Origin: DASSTJ01 sp035707965
GTDB taxonomy: Bacteria > Actinomycetota > Actinomycetes > Actinomycetales > Angustibacteraceae
Direction: 5' to 3'
Assembly: GCA_035707965.1 (NCBI GenBank)
Contig: DASSTJ010000150.1
Span: 1-7,782, forward strand
Length of the DNA stretch: 7,782 nt
A model generated the notes under the pieces. That model was not told the DNA's origin. It ran no database searches and saw nothing but the letters and a program-made list of their open reading frames with translations. The first letter of the stretch is position 1. Each line of letters begins with the position of its first letter. A program made the translations under genes and the position numbers. This document shows, in pieces, positions 1 to 5,380 of the stretch.

Positions 1-857
1 GCGTCGCGGGTCTTCACGGCGGCGGCATGGGCGGCCTCGGCCTCGCCCTGGGCGTCCTCGGCCTCCTCGAGCTCCTCGTCGGTCTCCTCCGCCGACGCCT
101 CCAGCTCGGAGAGCTTCCGCTTGAGCTCGTCGATCTCCGACTGGAGCTGGAGGCTGCGCGCCTGGAGCTCCTCGACCACCTGGGTCGCCTCGGCCAGCGC
201 CGAATCCGTCTCGTCGACGGTCTCCTGGGCCTCTGCCAGGGCGGTCTCGGCCTCCTCGCGCTTCCGCGCCGTCTCGTCACCGGGTACGACGTGCAGGTCG
301 GGCGGCGGCGGGGGCTCACCCGAGGTGGGGGTCGCGGCGAAGCCCAGCGCCTCGGGCACCGCGACCGCGGCGGCGACGTCCACGGTGTCCACCCCGGTCG
401 ACGACAGCGCGGCGATGAGCAGCCCGCTGCGCACGGCCTGCGCGCACGCGGGGTCGAGCATCGCGGCGGTCAGGGTCGCCTCGACCTGGTCGGCCACCGC
501 CTGGGTGACCTTGACCCCTTCGTCCTTGGCCAGGGTCCGGGCCTGCTGGGTGACCGCCGACGTGAGCTGCCGGCGTTGCTTGGTGAGGGCGCGCAGCTCG
601 GCCCCGTCCATCCCCTCCTGCGCCTCGCGGAGAGCGGTCCCGACGGCGATCAGCTGCTCCACCTGGTCGCTCTCGCGGCGTACGAACAGGTTCACCACCC
701 ACGCCGCCACCGACGGCTTCTTGAGCTTCTTGACCGCGGCCGCGAGCTCCTTGTCGGCCTTGAGCTCCTTCGCCCTGGCGTCACGGGACGGCGTGAACTC
801 GTCCTGCGGCAGCGCGTAGAGCTCGTCGGCGATCTCGAGCAGCTGGTCGGTGCTCAT
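1..857 (-). CDS. Coiled-coil protein of unknown function (C-terminus beyond window)
   Basis: The frame is open from an ATG at 857 to the left edge, giving 285 visible residues and no stop, so the C-terminus lies outside. The protein starts MSTDQLLEIADELYALP and has an N-terminal helical, Lys/Arg-rich half (to about residue 130). A small-residue segment follows (about 130-180), then a proline hinge GEPPPPPD near residue 185, then a long Glu/Ala/Leu-rich stretch from about residue 197 to the edge with heptad-like spacing typical of a coiled coil. No signal peptide or membrane helix is visible, so it is probably cytoplasmic. Its ATG overlaps the TGA of the acetyltransferase gene by 4 bp (ATGA), which suggests translational coupling as the last visible gene of the regulator operon. 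I do not recognise a named family and assign no function. One codon in the first 32 ends in A or T, as in the rest of this block. Confidence 0.85.
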   Translation of the reverse strand, partial: MSTDQLLEIADELYALPQDEFTPSRDARAKELKADKELAAAVKKLKKPSVAAWVVNLFVRRESDQVEQLIAVGTALREAQEGMDGAELRALTKQRRQLTSAVTQQARTLAKDEGVKVTQAVADQVEATLTAAMLDPACAQAVRSGLLIAALSSTGVDTVDVAAAVAVPEALGFAATPTSGEPPPPPDLHVVPGDETARKREEAETALAEAQETVDETDSALAEATQVVEELQARSLQLQSEIDELKRKLSELEASAEETDEELEEAEDAQGEAEAAHAAAVKTRD

Positions 858-1306
858 CGGCCGTACTCCAGCTCCACCGGGTACGGCGGCCACTCGGCGG
901 CCTGTTCACGCCCGGTCGGCGACCAGCCGAGGTGCTCGTAGAAGCCGCGCGCGCGGGTGTTGTCGCGGAGCACCCAGAGCCGGCGTACGCCGGAGGCGCG
1001 CGCGACGGCCGCCCGGGCGAGGCCGCGCCCCCACAGCTCGGGCCTCACGCCGAGGTGGCGCAGGCGTTCGGCGTCCCACGCGAGGTAGACGTCGAGCCGC
1101 TCGGCCGGACCGACCACCTCGACGCGGACCTCGGGGTCGGCGACGAGACGCGCCCAGCGCGCCCGCACCTCGTCGGTCGGGTAGGGCACGCCCGGGAACA
1201 CGTGGGCGAGCGCGTCGAGGTTGGTGTCGCGCTCGAGATCGGTCAGCGCGTCCACGTCGGCGGGCGTCGCCGGCCGGAAGGTCGCCGTCTCAGGCTCGGC
1301 CGTCAT
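854..1306 (-). CDS. GNAT-family N-acetyltransferase
   Basis: This gene likely transfers an acetyl group from acetyl-CoA to an unknown amine substrate in the cytoplasm. From the chosen start it is about 150 residues, normal for a single GNAT domain. It opens with a beta strand and helix typical of the fold (TFRPATPADVDALTDLE). Motif A is visible as LGVRPELWGRGLARAA, with Trp in place of the usual Gln/Arg at the first position of the CoA loop, a common variant. Motif B is seen as LWVLRDNTRARGFYEHLGW, including the Asn and the FYExxGW signature. The reading frame extends to an ATG at 1336, but AGG sits directly against that codon, too close for a ribosome site, and it would overlap the regulator gene by 47 bp. 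The ATG at 1306 overlaps by only 17 bp and gives a more typical N-terminus. It lies between the response regulator and the coiled-coil gene. The substrate cannot be read from sequence. Confidence 0.87.
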   Translation of the reverse strand: MTAEPETATFRPATPADVDALTDLERDTNLDALAHVFPGVPYPTDEVRARWARLVADPEVRVEVVGPAERLDVYLAWDAERLRHLGVRPELWGRGLARAAVARASGVRRLWVLRDNTRARGFYEHLGWSPTGREQAAEWPPYPVELEYGR

Positions 1307-2003
1307 CGGCGCCGACCGCCTCGTCCTCGTCGTCATCCTGGTCGAGCCCGCGCGCGATGGCGTAGCGGGTGAGCTCGACGCGGTTGTGCATCTGGAGCTT
1401 GCGCAGGGTGTTCTGCACGTGGTTCTGCACGGTGCGGTGCGAGAGCACGAGCCGCTCCGCGATCTGCTTGTAGCTCATGCCCTTCGCGACCATCTTGAGG
1501 ATCTCGGTCTCGCGGGCGGTCAGGTCGTTCTCCGGCTCGGGCTCGTCACCGCCGCCCTCGTTCATCCGGCGGAACTCCCCCAGCACGAGCCCCGCGAGCC
1601 CGGGGGTGAACACGCTGTCACCCGCGGCCACCCGGCGTACCGCCTCGATGAGCTCGGCGCGCGATGCGGACTTCACCAGGTAGCCGGTCGCGCCGGCCTT
1701 CACCGCCTGGAGCACGTCGTCCTGCTCACCCGACGCCGACAGGATCAGCACCCGTGCGGAGGGGTCGTGACCGAGCACGTCGGCGGTCACCTCCACGCCA
1801 CTCGGTCCCGGGATCTGGAGGTCGAGGACGACGACCTGAGGCCGGGCTGCGCGGAACCGCGCGATCGCCTGGTGCCCGTCGGCGGCCACCGCGACCACGT
1901 CGAAGCCGGCGTCCTGGAGGTCGCGCTCGACCGCGTCGCGCCACATCGGGTGGTCGTCGACCACCATCACGCGCAGCCTCGGCTCCCCGTCAGCGTCGGA
2001 CAT
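1290..2003 (-). CDS. macR: NarL/LuxR-type response regulator, MacR-like
   Basis: This is a DNA-binding transcriptional regulator switched by phosphorylation. The 237-residue product has an N-terminal receiver domain (about 10-126) with the acidic pair D16-D17 in VVDDHPMWRDAV, phospho-acceptor D61 in VVLDLQIPG, S89 in the switch position (LILSAS) and K111 in GYLVKSAS. A linker rich in Gly/Glu/Pro follows. The C-terminal LuxR-type helix-turn-helix spans about 158-219, with LTARETEIL, SYKQIAERL and the recognition segment SHRTVQNHVQNTLRKLQ. This pattern matches what I recall of MacR of Streptomyces MacRS; the symbol rests on memory, not a search. The C-terminus is an unusual acidic tail (DQDDDEDEA). 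The ATG lies 9 bp after the flavin-reductase stop and ends overlapping the GNAT gene, so the three are probably one transcript. The expected partner kinase is not adjacent; a MacS-type kinase lies 4.7 kb away on the same strand. Confidence 0.93.
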   Translation of the reverse strand: MSDADGEPRLRVMVVDDHPMWRDAVERDLQDAGFDVVAVAADGHQAIARFRAARPQVVVLDLQIPGPSGVEVTADVLGHDPSARVLILSASGEQDDVLQAVKAGATGYLVKSASRAELIEAVRRVAAGDSVFTPGLAGLVLGEFRRMNEGGGDEPEPENDLTARETEILKMVAKGMSYKQIAERLVLSHRTVQNHVQNTLRKLQMHNRVELTRYAIARGLDQDDDEDEAVGADDGRA

Positions 2004-2012
2004 GCGCCGACC

Positions 2013-2522
2013 CTAACGCCCGTACCGACCCCGGCGGTGCCGCAACGGCTCGTCGTCCGCGGCCTCGCCCCCGACCTCGAGGTGCTCGACGACCGTGGTG
2101 ACCAGGGTCGACCAGCCGACTTGCTGCTCCGTCTCCAGCCGTACGCCGGCCCAGGTGCTCGCCGACGTGAGTCGCGGCCCCCACTCGGTCTGCTCGAACT
2201 CCGCCTGCCGGAACGCACCTCCCGGCGCCGGCGCGACCCCCGCGAACATCTCCGCCAGGTCGCGGTGCTCCCAGGCGAGCAGCTGGACGACCGCCCGCTC
2301 CGTCGCCAGGAGACGCTCGGTCAGGTCGGCGTCCGGGTCCAACAGCCCGAGCACCCGCGGGTCATCTCCCGCCGCCACCACGAATGACGTGACCGTGAGC
2401 CCGGCCCGGTCCCCCTCGTCACCGGCCGTCCAGAGGCTGACCGTGCCCCCCAGCCGCCCCCGGAACCGGCGTACCGGGTCGGGCTCCGGGTCCCGGAACG
2501 GATGCTCGGCGTGGATCGTCAC
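2013..2522 (-). CDS. Flavin-reductase-like FMN-binding split-barrel protein
   Basis: The product (169 residues) resembles the flavin reductase/FMN-binding split-barrel family, whose members reduce flavin with NAD(P)H or bind FMN. Visible family features are the opening RRFRGRLGGTVSLWTAG and the signature AGLTVTSFVVAAGDDPRVL (about residues 41-59). Further on are a helix and strand around AVVQLLAWEHRDLAEMFAG, the FEQTEWGPRLTSASTWAGV segment, and the C-terminal TLVTTVVEHLEVG strand equivalent to the usual GxV region. The usual Cys-Val-Asn stretch (FAVNVL) is replaced by AVVQLL, so enzymatic activity is uncertain. The start is a GTG at 2522 with only a weak GTGGGG upstream; a -10-like TAGGCT six bases before it suggests a leaderless mRNA. 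It stops with TAG 9 bp before the response regulator and so appears to lead that operon. Codon context (GTA before CGC/CGG twice) matches the regulator block rather than the sugar genes. Confidence 0.8.
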   Translation of the reverse strand: MTIHAEHPFRDPEPDPVRRFRGRLGGTVSLWTAGDEGDRAGLTVTSFVVAAGDDPRVLGLLDPDADLTERLLATERAVVQLLAWEHRDLAEMFAGVAPAPGGAFRQAEFEQTEWGPRLTSASTWAGVRLETEQQVGWSTLVTTVVEHLEVGGEAADDEPLRHRRGRYGR

Positions 2523-2528
2523 CCCACG

Positions 2529-2534
2529 AGCCTA
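2529..2534 (-). promoter_or_regulatory. Candidate -10 element of a leaderless promoter
   Basis: On the minus strand this reads TAGGCT, fitting the actinobacterial TANNNT -10 pattern. Six bases separate it from the GTG start at 2522, so transcription would begin at or next to the start codon, the known geometry of leaderless actinobacterial mRNAs. I see no good -35 hexamer at the expected distance. The position is read directly; the function is inferred. Confidence 0.4.
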
Positions 2535-2565
2535 GAGATCGCCCACGTGACGGCCCTGCGATGTC

Positions 2566-2571
2566 TAGGCT
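2566..2571 (+). promoter_or_regulatory. Candidate -10 element for the methyltransferase gene
   Basis: TAGGCT on the plus strand fits TANNNT and would start transcription near 2578, leaving a leader of about 50 bases that contains the strong ribosome site at 2615-2620. A convincing -35 is not seen (the nearest TTGACA-like piece, GTGACG, is too close). This placement also argues against the in-frame ATG at 2561 as the gene start. Confidence 0.32.
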
Positions 2572-2614
2572 GAGCGCGCCGTTGCGACGGCGAGTCGGCA
2601 AGAGGGCCGGCGAT

Positions 2615-2620
2615 GGGAGG
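2615..2620 (+). promoter_or_regulatory. Ribosome binding site GGGAGG fixing the methyltransferase start
   Basis: GGGAGG lies six bases before the ATG at 2627, an ideal distance. The upstream in-frame ATG at 2561 has no purine-rich site in front of it, so this site decides the start. Confidence 0.75.
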
Positions 2621-2626
2621 GCCACG

Positions 2627-3349
2627 ATGACGACGCACAGCGTCCTGGGCACCGCGAAGAGGGCCTACGTCGCAACGGCACACGGTGCCGGGGTCGCGCT
2701 GACCGCTGCCCACGTGCTCGGATCCGAGGCTCCCCCGCGCGAGAGTCGCTTCCGACACTGGCTCTACAGCCTGAGCAAGGTCCACGACTCCGCGGCGATG
2801 GTGGAGCTCGACGTCCCGTGGTGGACCTACCGCGCCGTCGACGAGGTCGAGCGTTGGCTGGAAGCGAGGCTGCGGCCCGCTCGGGTCTTCGAGTATGGGT
2901 CGGGTGCGAGCACAGTGTGGCTGGCCCGACGCGCCGGCTCCGTGACCAGCGTCGAGCACCACCAGCAGTTCGCAAACCTGATGAGCGACCTGCTGGAACC
3001 CGTCGAGAACGCGACCCTTCTGGTCCGACCTGCGGTCCCCTCAGCCGCCCCTTCGATCCCTTCCGCCAAGGAGGGGTACGGCGAGCAGGACTTCACGGCG
3101 TACGTTTCCGCTCTCGACGAGATCGGCGGCGAGTACGACCTGATCGTGATCGACGGACGCGCACGGGAGGAGTGCCTGCGGCGTGCCGTCCCCCGCCTCG
3201 CGGCCGACGGTCTCGTCGTGTTCGACAACACGCGCCGACGCCGCTACCGCGCTGCGATCGCGGCCGCACCGGTCATCGAGCACAGACTCCCCGGACTCAC
3301 GCCCACGCTTCCCTACCCGGACCAGACCTCACTCCTGCGCCTCGCCTGA
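2627..3349 (+). CDS. Class I SAM-dependent methyltransferase-like protein
   Basis: The predicted 240-residue protein has a Rossmann methyltransferase core. Motif I is FEYGSGASTVWLARR (residues 88-102), the glycine-rich SAM loop, followed by the acidic end of strand beta2 in VTSVEHH (E110). A later strand reads YDLIVIDGRAREE (170-182), and DGLVVFDNTRRRRY (194-207) fits the strand-4/5 region. The N-terminus has SKVHDSAAMVELDVPWWTYRAVDEVERWLE, split here as a helical lead-in (about 50-79) common in this group of O-methyltransferase-like proteins found near glycan clusters. The substrate is unknown; a sugar or lipid-linked glycan is an inference from its neighbours. The start at 2627 is chosen for its ribosome site. 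Its last 21 bp overlap the end of the convergent YbhN-like gene. Five of the first 32 codons end in A or T, more than in the regulator genes. Confidence 0.85.
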   Translation: MTTHSVLGTAKRAYVATAHGAGVALTAAHVLGSEAPPRESRFRHWLYSLSKVHDSAAMVELDVPWWTYRAVDEVERWLEARLRPARVFEYGSGASTVWLARRAGSVTSVEHHQQFANLMSDLLEPVENATLLVRPAVPSAAPSIPSAKEGYGEQDFTAYVSALDEIGGEYDLIVIDGRAREECLRRAVPRLAADGLVVFDNTRRRRYRAAIAAAPVIEHRLPGLTPTLPYPDQTSLLRLA

Positions 3350-4300
3350 GCGGACGGATCCGACGGCCGGCGCCCGACTGGGCCGGAGAGCCGCCAGTGC
3401 CGCCAGGAGGACATCGGTGAGCGCGAGCAGACCACGTGAAGCCAGGGCGACCGCCAGCGCCGGCGACCGGCCGACGACCGGCGACAGCACGCCGACCAGG
3501 ATCGCGTCGCGCACGCCTACTCCGGCAGGAGCGAGGACTGCCACCAGCCCGAGCGCCCAGCCGAGTGCGATCCCGCCGATGGCGGCGACCCACGCGTCGA
3601 GCCCGGAACCGCCGACGCTGCGCACGAGCACCCACACATGCAAGCCGTAGAGCAGCCAGGTGGCGAGCGCCCAGGCGAACGACACCACCATGTCGCGCGA
3701 CGACGTGGCCAGCTGGGGTGGCTCACGATGGACAAGCACGAACGCGCGATCGATGGCCTCGGTGAGCAGACGCGGCCAGAGGCACACGACGAGGAGGACT
3801 CCGGCCAGCACCCACGCGATCCAGCCGGCCACGCCGGCGAGGCCGATCGACCCCGGCAGCAGGACGAGCCCGACCACCACCCCGGAGGCGGTGAGGATCG
3901 CGATCATCAGCAGGTTGCCGGCGAGCATCACGCTGCGCCGCACACCCCAGCGGCGGCCGGCCTCCATCTGGGCCAGCGCCGGCCACACGAGTCCGGGCAG
4001 ATACTTGCCGAGCTGGCTGATGAAGAACACCCGCCAGGCCTCTCCGACAGGCACCGCGGCTCCGAGCCCGCGCAACACGGACGTCCAGAGGCCCAGCAAC
4101 ACGACCGTGCCCAGGATCGCCAGCCCGGCCGAGGCGGCCATCGCACCCCACCCGATCTCGCGGAAGGCCGTTGCAAGGTCATGGCGGTCGCGGACCACGA
4201 CGTACGCCGCCACGGCGGCCACGACGGCGAGGAGCACCCACGACCAGATCCCCCGACGCGCGTCGCGGGTCTCGGTCAGGACGGAACCGCCTGAGGCCAC
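3329..4300 (-). CDS. YbhN/LPG-synthase-TM-type polytopic membrane protein (possible flippase)
   Basis: A 323-residue membrane protein with about eight hydrophobic segments, starting near residues 18-36 and 53-76. Family signatures are FFISQLGKYLPGLVWP (92-107), the conserved Q-x-x-K-Y-x-P-G motif, and APAGVGVRDAIL (257-268), the conserved PxGxGxR-[DE] loop. These define the lysylphosphatidylglycerol-synthase transmembrane (UPF0104, YbhN/AglD-like) superfamily, which sits in the inner membrane and is often linked to lipid or lipid-linked sugar handling. The catalytic LPG synthase domain is absent. The start is GTG at 4300, overlapping the GT2 gene's end by 25 bp with a weak upstream GGGGAGA, so translation is probably coupled to the GT2 gene. 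The 3' end overlaps the convergent methyltransferase by 21 bp, leaving no room for a terminator between them. A role in flipping or presenting the GT2 product is inferred, not shown. Confidence 0.86.
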   Translation of the reverse strand: MASGGSVLTETRDARRGIWSWVLLAVVAAVAAYVVVRDRHDLATAFREIGWGAMAASAGLAILGTVVLLGLWTSVLRGLGAAVPVGEAWRVFFISQLGKYLPGLVWPALAQMEAGRRWGVRRSVMLAGNLLMIAILTASGVVVGLVLLPGSIGLAGVAGWIAWVLAGVLLVVCLWPRLLTEAIDRAFVLVHREPPQLATSSRDMVVSFAWALATWLLYGLHVWVLVRSVGGSGLDAWVAAIGGIALGWALGLVAVLAPAGVGVRDAILVGVLSPVVGRSPALAVALASRGLLALTDVLLAALAALRPSRAPAVGSVRSGEAQE

Positions 4301-5262
4301 GGGGACTCATTCTCCCCGGTCTTGTCGAACCTTTGGCGACGCGCGTGCTCCAGCGTGTTCTCGAGCAGGATCCGATTGGTTCGGATCAGATCCGCCACCA
4401 CGCCGAGCATGACGCACAGGAACGACACGATCAGGAGGACGGACCCGACCAGCAACGACTGCACGTGGCCACGGCCGGGCTCGCCCAGGCCGAGCAGGAC
4501 GGCGTACCGGACGAACGGCGAGAACCCGAGCAACGCGAACAGGGCCGCGGCCCAGCCGAAGATCACGTAGGGCTTGTACATGATGTAGGAGCGCACGATG
4601 GCGAGCGCCGACTTGGTGACGTGCTGACGCGTGCTCGTGAAGAGACGCGACTCGCGGGTCTTGGCATTGGTGATGACCGGGATGCTGTCGATCTTCAGGT
4701 TCTTGTTGCCCGCCTGGATGATCGTCTCCATGCAGTAGCTGAACCGGGTCACGGTGTTCAGCCTCATCAGGCTCTCGCGGCTGTAGGCCCGAAAGCCGCT
4801 GGCCGCGTCGGGGAGCGTGGTGCCGGCAGCCTTGTTGACCACTCGACTTCCCAGCCGTTGCAGAGCCTTCTTCGGCCTCGAGAAGTGCTCGACGAGGTGC
4901 ACCTGTCGGTCGGCGATCACGATGTCGGCCGTGCCCGCGACGATCGGCTGCACGAGGTCGCCGATGCGCTGCTGGGGGTACTGGTTGTCGCCATCGGTGT
5001 TCACGACGACGTCCGCGCCGATGCTCAGCGCGTAGTTCACACCGTCCTGGAACGAACGAGCCAGGCCCTGGGTGCGTGCATGACGGACGAAGTGGGTCAC
5101 GCCGTGCTGGCGCGCCACCTCGACCGTGCCGTCGGTGGACCCGTCGTCGATGACCAGGACCACGACCTCGTCGACACCCGGGATCCGGCGCGGGATCGAC
5201 TGCAGGACGAGAGGAAGGGTTTCCTCCTCGTTCAAGCAGGGGATCTGCACGACGAGCTTCAC
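4276..5262 (-). CDS. GT2-family polyprenyl-phosphate-type glycosyltransferase with two C-terminal TM helices
   Basis: This enzyme likely moves a sugar from a nucleotide sugar onto a polyprenyl-phosphate carrier at the cytoplasmic face (DPM1/GtrB-like). Numbering from the chosen start (328 residues), the opening is VKLVVQIPCLNEEETLPLVL. The nucleotide-binding VIDDGSTDGT lies at 37-46, and the metal-binding Asp-x-Asp is D90-G-D92 in VVNTDGDNQY. The acceptor region includes DIVIADRQ and PDAASGFRAYSRESL. Two hydrophobic segments follow at about 231-252 and 267-293, then a basic tail RTNRILLENTLEHARRQR. The frame continues up to GTG 5280, but GTG 5262 follows a GAGGTG ribosome site and gives the usual family N-terminus. 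It overlaps the YbhN-like gene by 25 bp, forming a two-gene operon with it. The sugar and final acceptor are unknown. Four of the first 32 codons end in A or T. Confidence 0.92.
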   Translation of the reverse strand: MKLVVQIPCLNEEETLPLVLQSIPRRIPGVDEVVVLVIDDGSTDGTVEVARQHGVTHFVRHARTQGLARSFQDGVNYALSIGADVVVNTDGDNQYPQQRIGDLVQPIVAGTADIVIADRQVHLVEHFSRPKKALQRLGSRVVNKAAGTTLPDAASGFRAYSRESLMRLNTVTRFSYCMETIIQAGNKNLKIDSIPVITNAKTRESRLFTSTRQHVTKSALAIVRSYIMYKPYVIFGWAAALFALLGFSPFVRYAVLLGLGEPGRGHVQSLLVGSVLLIVSFLCVMLGVVADLIRTNRILLENTLEHARRQRFDKTGENESPWPQAVPS

Positions 5263-5265
5263 CGG

Positions 5266-5271
5266 CACCTC
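5266..5271 (-). promoter_or_regulatory. Ribosome binding site GAGGTG fixing the GT2 start
   Basis: On the minus strand GAGGTG lies three bases before GTG 5262 and matches six bases of the anti-Shine-Dalgarno. It falls inside the alternative reading that would begin at GTG 5280, which has no comparable site, so it supports the shorter protein. Confidence 0.65.
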
Positions 5272-5295
5272 TTTTCGCACGTCGCTGGCTCTCGG

Positions 5296-5301
5296 ATTCT
5301 A
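5296..5301 (-). promoter_or_regulatory. Candidate -10 (TAGAAT) for the GT2/YbhN operon
   Basis: The minus strand reads TAGAAT, five of six bases of TATAAT. Upstream lies AAGACA with a 15-base spacer, or TAAAGA with 17, as weak -35 candidates. Transcription would begin near 5289, leaving a leader of about 27 bases with the GAGGTG site. The element is read from sequence; promoter activity is inferred. Confidence 0.42.
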
Positions 5302-5380
5302 GGGAGCGCACGGGCTTGTCTTTACCTTTTTGATGAAAATGCGTTCCTGGCCACGTCGGGCGGGGGACGATGGCAGCACC
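5302..5380. other. Divergent intergenic region with AT-rich patch
   Basis: Between the GT2 promoter and the GT-C-like start, bases about 5316-5340 are strikingly A/T-rich for this genome (CTTGTCTTTACC then TTTTTGATGAAAAT). The patch may be an upstream element for the leftward promoter or part of a rightward promoter for the GT-C-like gene. I could not assign a clear -10/-35 pair for the rightward gene. A possible purine-rich site GGGGGA lies at 5362-5367, 13 bases before ATG 5381. Confidence 0.45.

Larger units (their letters stand above)
2529..2571. repeat. Inverted repeat AGCCTAGA...TCTAGGCT in the divergent promoter region
   Basis: AGCCTAGA at 2529-2536 is a perfect reverse complement of TCTAGGCT at 2564-2571, with 27 bases between arms. 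The spacer contains the palindrome CACGTG (2544-2549). The arms coincide with -10-like TAGGCT boxes facing each way, so the symmetry may simply be two promoters back to back. An operator for a dimeric regulator is the alternative. Confidence 0.5.

Noticed and set aside
27..941. Plus-strand frame of 304 codons at the left edge
   Set aside because: It is antisense to the coiled-coil gene, whose heptad pattern produces Leu/Gly/Arg-rich shadows.
1307..1336. Longer start for the GNAT gene at ATG 1336
   Set aside because: AGG directly abuts the ATG and the overlap with the regulator would be 47 bp. ATG 1306 gives a typical N-terminus.
1221..2387. Long plus-strand open frame of 388 codons
   Set aside because: It lies antisense to the regulator and flavin-reductase genes. 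It is a low-stop shadow frame typical of GC-rich DNA, rich in Arg/His/Val/Leu with no domain pattern.
2561..2626. Upstream in-frame ATG for the methyltransferase
   Set aside because: It has no ribosome site and overlaps the candidate -10 box. ATG 2627 has GGGAGG at ideal spacing.
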